Origin: Bacillota bacterium
Lineage (GTDB): Bacteria > Bacillota > Clostridia > Oscillospirales > Butyricicoccaceae
Assembly (NCBI GenBank): GCA_030705725.1
Contig: JAUZPW010000014.1
Location: 1 to 14,515, forward strand
Length of the DNA: 14,515 bases
Direction: 5' to 3'
The position numbers and the translations under genes are program-made. Of the stretch, positions 1 to 6,091 are shown piece after piece (the first letter of the stretch is position 1; each line of letters opens with the position of its first letter). The notes under the pieces were generated by a model that saw only the letters and a program-made list of their open reading frames with translations, ran no database searches and was not told the DNA's origin.

Positions 1-1
1 C

Positions 2-643
2 AAATACGGCGATATTATGATTGAAGCACTGAAAAGAAAAGGTGTTGAAGTCTCTCACGTACGCGTCCTGCAAGGTAAAACCGCTATCACCCAGGTAGAT
101 CTTGTAAACGGCGAAAGGGTTTTCGGCGATTATGACGAAGGCGTTTTGGCTCAATTTAAACTGACGGACGATGATATTGATTTTTTGTGCAGCCATGATA
201 TCGTGGTAACCGGACTTTGGGGTATGATCGAGAATGATTTGCATAAAATCAAAGCAAGGGGTGTTCCGATTGCTTTTGACTTTGCAACAAAATTGGACGG
301 TCCTGTTATTGAGAAGGCAATCAGTAATGTAGATTACGCCTTTTTTGCATCTGACGAGGGCGATAACGATTTTATCCGCGATTTTATGAAGAAGATGCAA
401 GCCAAAGGACCTAAAATAGTAGTAACCACATTAGGCGATAAGGGAAGCGTGGCATACGACGGAAAAGAATTTACAACCTTCGGAATTGTGCCCTGTGACG
501 TAAAGGATACGATGGGCGCGGGCGACAGTTACATAGCAGGTTTTCTTTACGGAATAATGCAGGGGAAATCATTGCCTGATTGCATGCACGCGGGAGCTGC
601 GAACAGCAGTGTTACGTTACAATACATGGGAGCCTGGGAATAG
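2..643 (+). CDS. frlD: PfkB-family sugar kinase, FrlD-like fructoselysine 6-kinase (5' end outside window)
   Basis: This is the C-terminal part of a ribokinase/PfkB-fold kinase. The frame is open from base 2, so the true start lies upstream; by comparison with remembered E. coli FrlD (about 261 aa), roughly 45-50 residues are missing. The PfkB signature DTMGAGDSYIAGF (coding bases about 506-544) holds the anion hole and the catalytic Asp of GAGD. Family-specific resemblance to FrlD is strong: GERVFGDYDEGV near the start and a C-terminus ending LQYMGAW, close to the FrlD ending IQYHGAW. FrlD phosphorylates fructoselysine on O6 in the cytoplasm, making the substrate for the FrlB deglycase. FrlB-like and FrlC-like genes lie downstream, which supports the call. 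The actual amine partner of the sugar may differ from lysine. The first in-window ATG (17) is internal and should not be taken as the start. Confidence 0.8.
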   Translation, partial: KYGDIMIEALKRKGVEVSHVRVLQGKTAITQVDLVNGERVFGDYDEGVLAQFKLTDDDIDFLCSHDIVVTGLWGMIENDLHKIKARGVPIAFDFATKLDGPVIEKAISNVDYAFFASDEGDNDFIRDFMKKMQAKGPKIVVTTLGDKGSVAYDGKEFTTFGIVPCDVKDTMGAGDSYIAGFLYGIMQGKSLPDCMHAGAANSSVTLQYMGAWE

Positions 644-652
644 CAGGGTCAG

Positions 653-726
653 GCCCGCCGTTGATCTGATTTTGAAAACAAGCCCGCCGTCAAAGCGGCG
701 GGCTGAGTTGCACGGCGAATTTTTTT
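653..726 (+). terminator. GC-rich hairpin after frlD with distant T run; possible terminator
   Basis: AGCCCGCCG (681-689) pairs with CGGCGGGCT (696-704) around a 6-base loop. A T7 run follows at 720-726, about 15 bases after the stem, farther than in a standard intrinsic terminator. A second copy of the left arm, GCCCGCCG, lies at 653-660 and could compete for the same right arm. The region probably ends or attenuates frlD transcription. The rest of the 644-865 gap is AT-rich; a weak promoter-like pair, TTGCAC (708-713) and TTTATA (731-736) 17 bases apart, could drive the next genes, but I would not rely on it. Confidence 0.5.
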
Positions 727-865
727 GTGTTTTATATCGGAAATGCAATAATAAAAGCAGAATATACATGTTTTTATTATATTTGTCATATTTCTGCCCG
801 TTTTTCAGGTCTGCATCTAAAATTGTCATCATAATGTCAAATGCATTATAAGGGGAGGAATAGAA

Positions 866-2412
866 ATGAAAGCTCAGACGCTTTTACGTTCAAACAATAT
901 TTTTACGGCGGCGAAATCAGAGCCTTTCGCAGGATTTGTTGCGGTATCCGGCGGTAAAATTGCCGCCGTAGGAGCCGGCGACGGAAATGGTTATGTCGGA
1001 ACCGATACAAAGGTATACGAGCTTGGCGACCGTGTGGTTTGCCCCGGCTTTTCGGACGTCCATTGCTTTTTCACCGGATATTCGGTAGGCTTTGCGGGAG
1101 CAGATTTATCGTCCTGTAAGACATTGGAGAATATTATAAGCGTATTGAAAAAAGCTCCGAGACGCTGCCGTCAGGCAGGGAAATACTGGGCCACGGCTGG
1201 GACGGAGAACTTTTGAGCCCCGAAGGGCCGGATATGCTCGACGACGCATTTGGAAAGAGACCCGTCGTTCTTTTCGCAAAGGGCGGAGAAACTTGCTGGA
1301 TGAATACCGCGGCTATGGATGAATATAAATTCACGCCTGACGCCTGTTACCCCGAGGCTTACTGGCGGCTTCTGGGAAAGGTGCTCGGCGATAGGGATTT
1401 CATCGTGCCCAGGTTCAAAGCTTACATGAACATGCTTAACAGCCGGGGAATCACATCGGTAAAGGAAATGGGTTTTGACGATTTTTATGGATTTACCGAT
1501 ATCCTTGCAGAGCTTGAAAATAATAACGACCTTACGCTGAGGGTAAATTTTATGAGCCAGCCTGTTGGGGCCGATGCCGACTTTACCTACGGACAAAAAA
1601 TGCGTGATCGGTTTAAGGGCGAATTTTTGAGGTTTTCAGGGTTTAACAGAATGACTGACGGTTCGATAAGCCAGCTTTGCGCCGACCTGAAAGAGCCATA
1701 CAGCTGTTCACCGGATGTTTATTGCGCTCAGGAAATCGACTATAAAAAAATTGAGAACGAGGTTATGGAGGCGGACGCTCAGGGATTCAGATTCTCTCTG
1801 CATGCTCAGGGCGATGCGGCCGTTTGCCGGGTAGTCGATATATATAATAAATGCAGGCGCGACAAAAACGGGCGCCTTGTTAACCGCCACAGCATTACGG
1901 ATCTGGAATTCAGCGACCCGAAAGACCTGGAACGTATGGGGAAGCTTGGCGTAATCGCCGAGATTTATCCTCAGATCATGTCTCTTTATAACCGTGCTGA
2001 CAAGATCTCCATGATTAATGAGAAAATAGGAACGGATCGCGGCCGTTATTATTGGAACCGCCGCAAAATGGCGGACAGCGGAGTAACTATTTCGTGTGCT
2101 ACCGATTTGCCGCTTCTTATTGACGATATACCGGAATCAATTTATCATGCCTGCGGTGCTTTGTTTCCGGACGGAGGAGAGCCTTTTAACCCCGAAAACA
2201 CGCTGGAAGTACCAGAGCTTTTAGCTGCATGGACCAAGGGGGGCGCGTATAACCTTTATTCCGAAGACAGGCTTGGAACGTTGGAGGTCGGCAAGCTTGC
2301 CGACATAGCTGTACTGAATGCGGATGTATTTAATACGCCGATGCAGGAAATAAGAAACGTTAAGGTCTGCCTCACTTTGGTTAACGGCAGGACAGTGTAC
2401 GAAAACATATAA
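866..2412 (+). pseudogene. YtcJ-type amidohydrolase (Amidohydro_3), interrupted by a -1 frameshift
   Basis: A metal-dependent amidohydrolase read in two frames: 866 to about 1153, then about 1153-2412. A strong SD (AGGGGAGG, 850-857) precedes ATG 866. The first frame gives the N-terminal beta-sandwich and CPGFSDVHCFF, then stops at 1214-1216. The sense continues in the other frame from the A6 run at 1148-1153 as SSETLPSGREILGHGWDGE and onward. One extra A would restore a 515-residue protein, normal for YtcJ-like enzymes. Later family motifs are present: MTDGSISQL, SLHAQGDAA, NRHSITDLE, SCATDLPLL and the C-terminal EVGKLADIAVLNADVF. The usual H-x-H after strand 1 reads H-C-F. The family hydrolyses C-N bonds of amides and cyclic amides; the substrate is unknown. 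The gene sits 49 bases before the SIS gene, probably in one transcript. It could be a true pseudogene, a homopolymer sequencing error, or a gene rescued by slippage. Confidence 0.85.
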
Positions 2413-2461
2413 CCGTATTTTAAGCTTAGTAAAAAATTATTATAAATGGTAGGTAATTATT

Positions 2462-3457
2462 ATGTTAAAATTTGACGAGAAGAAACAAATTGACAGTGTG
2501 AACGGCGCGCTGGCTCTCCGCGGCGAGATTGAATCAATAGTTGACAAAATCTGCGCCTCGGGATTTGACGGCATCTATTTTATCGGAATAGGCGGCACTT
2601 ATGCATCGAGCCTTCAGGTCGTGAGCCATATGAAGAGCAAAAGCGCTTTGCCGGTTTATGTTGAAAACGCTGCCGAATACATTACTACCGGAAATCGCCG
2701 TATCGGTGAAAAATCCGTTGTGATTATCTCGTCGGTCACAGGAAGCACGGTTGAGATGGTAGATGCGGTCAGGCTTGTAAAAAAAGCCGGAGCAAAGGTT
2801 TTCGGTTTTATTGACGTTAAAAACGCCTCCCTTGCGCAGGAAGTCGATTACCTTATTTCTTATCCGGCCAACGAACAGCTCAAGTTTTTTATGGTGGCGG
2901 ACCGTTTTATGTACAACAACCACGAGTTCGACGATTATTACCGTTATTACGAAGAAATGGACAAATATCTTGCTAGAGCTTTGGTTGAAACCGAAAAGAG
3001 CGCCGATGAATTTGGCTCGGAGTTTGCCAGAAAGCATAAGGATGATAAAATTCATTATTTCATCGGAGCCGGCAATCAGTGGGGAGCCACATATTCTTAT
3101 GCCATGTGTTACTGGGAGGAGCAGCATTGGATCAGAACCAAATCGATCCATTCCGCGGAATTCTTTCACGGAACGCTTGAGGTAATCGACAGGGATACCC
3201 CCGTTACCGTTTTTGTCGGTGAAGACAAAGAGCGTCCGCTGTCCGAGCGCGTCGTAAAATTCCTTCCGCGTATCTGCGGAGATTATACCGTTATCGATAC
3301 GAAGGATTATGAGCTTAAGGGCATTAGCCCCGAGTTCAGGGGAAACATTTCCCATCTCGTTATGCATGCGGTTACCCAGAGGATAGACGCTCATATGGAG
3401 GAAATAAACTGCCACCCGATGGAAATCCGCCGCTATTACCGCTGCCTGGAATATTAA
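2462..3457 (+). CDS. frlB: SIS-domain sugar-phosphate deglycase, FrlB-like
   Basis: A 331-residue protein with two SIS (sugar isomerase) domains, about residues 35-160 and 190-320, close to the length of E. coli FrlB (340). Visible motifs are GIGGTYASSLQ and SSVTGSTVEMV (phosphosugar-binding loops of domain 1), HSAEFFHGTLEVI (aligned with the SGEFRHGPLEIV active-site segment of FrlB, keeping Glu and His) and a C-terminus MEIRRYYRCLEY resembling the FrlB ending ERRYYGGLVEY. FrlB enzymes split fructoselysine 6-phosphate into lysine and glucose 6-phosphate. Together with the FrlD-like kinase upstream and FrlC-like epimerase downstream, this is best read as an Amadori-product deglycase. The amine specificity is not readable. 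The SD is weak (AGG at 2451-2453, 8 bases before ATG), consistent with translation coupled to the amidohydrolase ahead of it. A long antisense frame opposite is a shadow. Confidence 0.75.
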   Translation: MLKFDEKKQIDSVNGALALRGEIESIVDKICASGFDGIYFIGIGGTYASSLQVVSHMKSKSALPVYVENAAEYITTGNRRIGEKSVVIISSVTGSTVEMVDAVRLVKKAGAKVFGFIDVKNASLAQEVDYLISYPANEQLKFFMVADRFMYNNHEFDDYYRYYEEMDKYLARALVETEKSADEFGSEFARKHKDDKIHYFIGAGNQWGATYSYAMCYWEEQHWIRTKSIHSAEFFHGTLEVIDRDTPVTVFVGEDKERPLSERVVKFLPRICGDYTVIDTKDYELKGISPEFRGNISHLVMHAVTQRIDAHMEEINCHPMEIRRYYRCLEY

Positions 3458-3479
3458 AATTTAATCTGCGATATTAGAA

Positions 3480-3797
3480 AAAGGCAGATCACGTTTTTTA
3501 AGTGCACTGCCTTTCAGACTCTAGACAAACTCTGTTTATGGTTTTTTGAGCACCCTGCGCCTGCAGGCGCGTTTTGAAAAACTTGCTTTGCGCGAAACGA
3601 AGAGAGTGTGAACAAGTTTTTCAAAACTTAAATTTCGTCTTTTTCGGCGACATGTGCGTCGAAAAAGACACATTGTCAAGCCTGTTATGCAGAATTGACG
3701 CACTTTAGGCTCAAAACGAACCTGTTCGTTTTGAAGCGTGAAGACTTTGTCTTCACGCTGAAAGGCAGAGCACGTTTTTACGTGCTCTGCCTTTTTT
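3480..3797. repeat. Array of tandem and nested inverted repeats bounded by two related hairpins
   Basis: This fills most of the 371-base gap between the convergent genes. Left boundary hairpin: AAAGGCAG (3480-3487) with CTGCCTTT (3507-3514). Then a 14-base palindrome GCGCCTGCAGGCGC (3557-3570); GTTTTGAAAAACTTG (3571-3585) with its exact complement at 3613-3627; GTCTTTTTCG (3637-3646) with 3660-3669; GTGCGTC (3654-3660) with GACGCAC (3697-3703), an alternative overlapping pairing; CAAAACGAAC (3712-3721) with 3724-3733; AGCGTGAAGAC (3735-3745) with 3749-3759; and the right boundary hairpin, 15-base arms at 3761-3775 and 3780-3794. The two boundary hairpins share most of their sequence (GGCAGA-CACG-TTTTT core). 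No protein is evident. It may be a repetitive non-autonomous element, a structured RNA or a terminator cluster; I cannot name the family. Confidence 0.75.
3761..3797. terminator. Strong intrinsic terminator between convergent genes
   Basis: A perfect 15-base stem (3761-3775 with 3780-3794), TTTT loop, and T6 run 3792-3797 on the + strand. On the - strand the same stem is followed by a run including AAA on the + side (3761-3763), so it can also act, less strongly, on frlC transcripts. It ends transcription from the SIS gene and is also the right end of the hairpin array. Confidence 0.85.
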
Positions 3798-3828
3798 ATT
3801 AAGGGGTAGTCCCTATACAGACCGGAAA

Positions 3829-4683
3829 TCAGCGCTCAGGAAGGAAAGTTCTGAGATAATCCGCGGAACGTTTTATTGAGCTGTGGGGATCATCCCAGTA
3901 AATCGAATCGTTTATCTCAAGATCGATAAAACCTTTGTAATCGTTCTTTTGAAGAATATTGACATATTCCTTAAGCGGCAGGTTACCGTCTCCAAGTATA
4001 AAATGACCGGAGGGGTTGCCGTCGGCATAATGTATAAGCTCAATTTTGTCGGGAACGGATATGTAAAAGTCCTCAAGTTTTTCGCCCATGACCTCCATGG
4101 CTACCACGTCGACGCAGACCTTAAGCGCCGGGCTGTTAACTTCTTTGAGCATACGCACCATATCTTTGCATGTTGTAAGCAGATTGCTTTCGTAGGGCTG
4201 CAGCTGCTCGATAACTATTTTAACGCCTTTTTTATTTGCGCGATCACAAATTTTAGAGATTGTCTCGACCGCTCTCGCCCAGGATTCCTCGCGCGGCAGA
4301 TCAAGCAGACCGCAGCCGGAGTTCATAAAAACGCGATCCGTTCCGAAGGCCAGCGCATCTTCCATAGCCATATCGAAATAGTCGATGGTACGGTCGCGGA
4401 TGGCTGATTCGGGTGAGGAATAGCTGAAAGGATAGGCAAGGGTTTCGGGGGTGTACATCACTATGCGCATTCCCTTGCTTTCTATCTTCTTCCTCATTTC
4501 ATTAATTTTCCTGAAAGCCGCAGAGCTGGTGCCGTAATCAAGCCGGCAATAATGGGGCGACCCTCCCCAGAGATCGATATTCTTGAGGGCGCACCTCTCC
4601 ATGGAATCAAGGAAATAATCGAAAGAGTAATGGACATACTGGACGCTCATGACTGAGACATTCTGCATTGAAATGACCGACAT
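3829..4683 (-). CDS. frlC: Sugar isomerase/epimerase (AP endonuclease 2-like TIM barrel), FrlC-like psicoselysine 3-epimerase
   Basis: A 284-residue TIM-barrel protein, close to E. coli FrlC (276). Matching segments: NIDLWGGSPHY (FrlC IEIWGGRPHA), MYTPETLAYPFSY (FrlC YTPETNGYPY), IEQLQPYESNLLTT (FrlC EPLTPYESNVV), and a C-terminus ending LRTFLPER (FrlC FRALLPEDER). Likely metal ligands of this fold are visible as Glu in VIEQLQPYESN, Asp in VCVDVV, His in LIHYADG and Glu in DLEIND. FrlC interconverts psicoselysine and fructoselysine, feeding the kinase and deglycase. The start at 4683 is chosen because an SD (AAAGGAAAGG, complement of 4689-4698) lies 5 bases upstream; the longer frame to 4746 would overlap that SD and the mapped transcript start region. 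It is transcribed opposite to its partners from its own strong promoter and divergently from the IclR gene. Confidence 0.8.
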   Translation of the reverse strand: MSVISMQNVSVMSVQYVHYSFDYFLDSMERCALKNIDLWGGSPHYCRLDYGTSSAAFRKINEMRKKIESKGMRIVMYTPETLAYPFSYSSPESAIRDRTIDYFDMAMEDALAFGTDRVFMNSGCGLLDLPREESWARAVETISKICDRANKKGVKIVIEQLQPYESNLLTTCKDMVRMLKEVNSPALKVCVDVVAMEVMGEKLEDFYISVPDKIELIHYADGNPSGHFILGDGNLPLKEYVNILQKNDYKGFIDLEINDSIYWDDPHSSIKRSADYLRTFLPER

Positions 4684-4723
4684 AATAACCTTTCCTTTCT
4701 GCAAAATAATTAAACTCAAAGCC

Positions 4724-4743
4724 ATATATGTTACCGCATATAT
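4724..4743. promoter_or_regulatory. Inverted repeat in the frlC leader, possible operator
   Basis: ATATATG (4724-4730) and CATATAT (4737-4743) flank a 6-base spacer, just downstream of the predicted frlC start site, where a bound regulator could block transcription. AT-rich repeats arise easily by chance, so this is tentative. Confidence 0.3.
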
Positions 4744-4760
4744 CATACCAGTTTACACAT

Positions 4761-4789
4761 ATCATAACATCGCAGTAAAATTATGTCAA
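4761..4789 (-). promoter_or_regulatory. Sigma-A promoter for the frlC-like gene
   Basis: Read on the - strand, a perfect -35 box TTGACA (complement of 4784-4789) is followed after 17 bases by TATGAT (complement of 4761-4766). Transcription should start near 4754, leaving a leader of about 70 bases before the start codon at 4683. Confidence 0.8.
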
Positions 4790-4800
4790 GGGTAAAGGCG

Positions 4801-4995
4801 AGCCCACTAAGGACGGAAATTACAGTATTTCCTGCATTTTAAACAGGAATCCGGGCTACTCAGATTACCCCCGCGTCGGCTGAGTTTTTATATAATGCCG
4901 CAATGCCCGGAGCAACGAATTTTTTACATTAAGTCCGGCAATGCTTGTTAAAATATTAACACAGAATCACCTGCTGCGGGCTAAACACGGTGATT
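4801..4995. other. Middle of the divergent region: several inverted repeats, no gene
   Basis: The 424 bases between frlC and iclR hold no coding frame I can support. Between the two promoters are AGCCC (4801-4805) with GGGCT (4853-4857) enclosing two competing stems: GGAAAT (4815-4820) with ATTTCC (4827-4832), and TTCCTG (4829-4834) with CAGGAA (4844-4849). Further on are TGTTAA (4946-4951) with TTAACA (4956-4961), and AATCACC (4965-4971) with GGTGATT (4989-4995). The predicted promoters point away from this stretch, so it is more likely protein-binding DNA or a relic than a transcribed leader. Confidence 0.5.
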
Positions 4996-5006
4996 TATCA
5001 AATAAG

Positions 5007-5021
5007 GCTTAAATATTAAGC
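5007..5021. promoter_or_regulatory. Palindrome GCTTAA-ATA-TTAAGC upstream of the iclR promoter
   Basis: A perfect 6-base inverted repeat with a 3-base spacer, ending 11 bases before the iclR -35 box. It resembles TGTTAA-AATA-TTAACA at 4946-4961. Position and symmetry suit a regulator site, but no binding consensus was matched. Confidence 0.4.
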
Positions 5022-5031
5022 AAATAAGGAA

Positions 5032-5060
5032 TTTACAATTATATATTTAAATTGTATAAT
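5032..5060 (+). promoter_or_regulatory. Promoter of the IclR-family gene with overlapping inverted repeat
   Basis: TTTACA (5032-5037), 17 bases, TATAAT (5055-5060); start expected near 5067, about 41 bases before the ATG. An inverted repeat, TACAATT (5034-5040) and AATTGTA (5050-5056), overlaps both boxes, as expected for an autorepression site of an IclR-type regulator. The operator reading is inference. Confidence 0.75.
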
Positions 5061-5107
5061 CAAAAAAGTGTATAACAAAAATAATATCATCAGTAAAGGA
5101 AATCAAA

Positions 5108-5902
5108 ATGGCCGAACAACAGATTCAAATGCTAAACCGCGCTTTCAGCATAATAGAATGCTTAAGTGAGCAGAATGAAGGCATGGGTATTACTGAAGTC
5201 TCAAAACAGGTTGGCTTGCATAAAAGCACGGTTTTCAGGATCCTGAATGCTTTAAGGGAACTCGGCTATGTAAAAAAGAATGAAGAGAACGAAAAGTACG
5301 GCCTGTCTATGAAGTTTCTTCAGCTTTCAAGCATGATGCTTAACGATATGGATATTAAGGTAAAATTATATCCGTATTTAAAAAGGCTTGCGCTTTTCAC
5401 CCATCAGACCGCCCATCTCTGCATTATGAAAAACAAGAATGCGGTGTATCTTGATAAGGTTGAGGCATATTCGGGCACACGCATGTTTTCGTCTATCGGG
5501 TCGAGCGTACCGCTTCATTCGACGGCGATAGGCAAAGTGCTTGTGGCTTGGCTTCCGAGGGAAATTATGGAGCCTATCTTAGTGAACATGAGATTTGAAC
5601 CCCGCTGCGTAAATACTATACTGACCCGCGGCGAATATATAAAAGAACTTGAAATCACCCGCAACCGGGGATACGGAACAGACGACCTTGAAAACGAGGA
5701 AGGCATACGCTGCGCCGCAGCGCCGATACGGGATCATCTTGGCAATGTAATTGCGGCGATAAGTGTTTCGGGCTCTTATGAATCAACTGACTGCCCAGAA
5801 TTCTGCGCGGCTGTCAAAGCCGTATGCCAAACCGCCGAACAGATTACTAAGGAGTTCGGGTATACATATATAACAAATTGCCTTCAGAATAATGTAATAT
5901 GA
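5108..5902 (+). CDS. IclR-family transcriptional regulator
   Basis: A 264-residue protein with the standard IclR layout. The N-terminal winged helix-turn-helix is about residues 8-70, with the recognition segment GITEVSKQVGLHKSTVFRILNAL and wing KYGLS. The C-terminal effector-binding domain is about 80-255, with HSTAIGKVLVAWLP and the late motif EGIRCAAAPI followed by AAISVSG. IclR proteins bind small metabolites and mostly repress nearby catabolic genes. An SD (AAAGGA, 5095-5100) lies 7 bases before ATG. It is monocistronic, bounded by its own promoter and terminator, and stands between the frlC gene (divergent) and the transporter operon, so it probably controls both and its own expression. 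E. coli frl is controlled by a GntR-type protein instead, so the regulator has been exchanged here. The ligand cannot be predicted. Confidence 0.95.
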   Translation: MAEQQIQMLNRAFSIIECLSEQNEGMGITEVSKQVGLHKSTVFRILNALRELGYVKKNEENEKYGLSMKFLQLSSMMLNDMDIKVKLYPYLKRLALFTHQTAHLCIMKNKNAVYLDKVEAYSGTRMFSSIGSSVPLHSTAIGKVLVAWLPREIMEPILVNMRFEPRCVNTILTRGEYIKELEITRNRGYGTDDLENEEGIRCAAAPIRDHLGNVIAAISVSGSYESTDCPEFCAAVKAVCQTAEQITKEFGYTYITNCLQNNVI

Positions 5903-5921
5903 AATAGATATGAATATAAAG

Positions 5922-5942
5922 CTGCCGAAAGGCAGTTTTTTT
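5922..5942 (+). terminator. Intrinsic terminator of the iclR gene
   Basis: CTGCC (5922-5926), GAAA tetraloop, GGCAG (5931-5935), then T7 (5936-5942). Short but well formed. It separates iclR from the following operon. Confidence 0.85.
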
Positions 5943-6014
5943 ATTTCATTCAAGTATTATTTTATATTGCTTTTTAAATTATTAGAGTTTATAATTGAAA
6001 AAAAACGGAACATG

Positions 6015-6049
6015 GTTTTAACAGGTAAAACTATACAAAAATATTGTAT
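6015..6049 (+). promoter_or_regulatory. Candidate promoter and inverted repeats for the transporter operon
   Basis: TTAACA (6018-6023) and TATTGT (6042-6047) are 18 bases apart and could be -35 and -10 boxes. Two inverted repeats overlap them: GTTTTA (6015-6020) with TAAAAC (6026-6031), and ATACAA (6033-6038) with TTGTAT (6044-6049). The second shares the TACAA/TTGTA half-site with the repeat in the iclR promoter, though with a spacer of 5 rather than 13 bases between the shared cores. The promoter boxes are weak matches. Confidence 0.4.
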
Positions 6050-6091
6050 TACGTTTGAAAGAATTAATAAAAATTAGTAAGGATTTAATTT

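Noticed and set aside
609..851. An 80-codon frame overlapping the end of frlD and the hairpin after it
   Set aside because: It runs through the hairpin and AT-rich spacer, has no SD, and shows no protein-like features.
823..852. TTGTCA (823-828) with TATAAG (847-852) as a promoter for the amidohydrolase
   Set aside because: Transcription would begin about 7 bases before the ATG and exclude the strong SD at 850-857.
1213..2412. An independent 399-residue protein starting at TTG 1213
   Set aside because: There is no SD, and the same frame continues upstream with amidohydrolase sense (GHGWDGE), so this is the second part of a frameshifted gene.
2534..3415. A 293-codon open frame on the - strand opposite the SIS gene
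   Set aside because: It is fully antisense to a well-matched FrlB-like protein, has no family motifs and an implausible composition; a shadow of the real gene.
3883..4407. A 174-codon + strand frame opposite the epimerase gene
   Set aside because: It is antisense to clear FrlC-like coding sequence, with no SD and no recognisable domain.
4684..4746. Upstream start for the epimerase gene at 4746
   Set aside because: The strong SD at 4689-4698 fits the start at 4683, and the extra residues are not FrlC-like.
4891..4896. A perfect TATAAT box in the divergent region
   Set aside because: The position 17 bases upstream is C-rich with no -35 resemblance, and the iclR promoter at 5032-5060 is much better.
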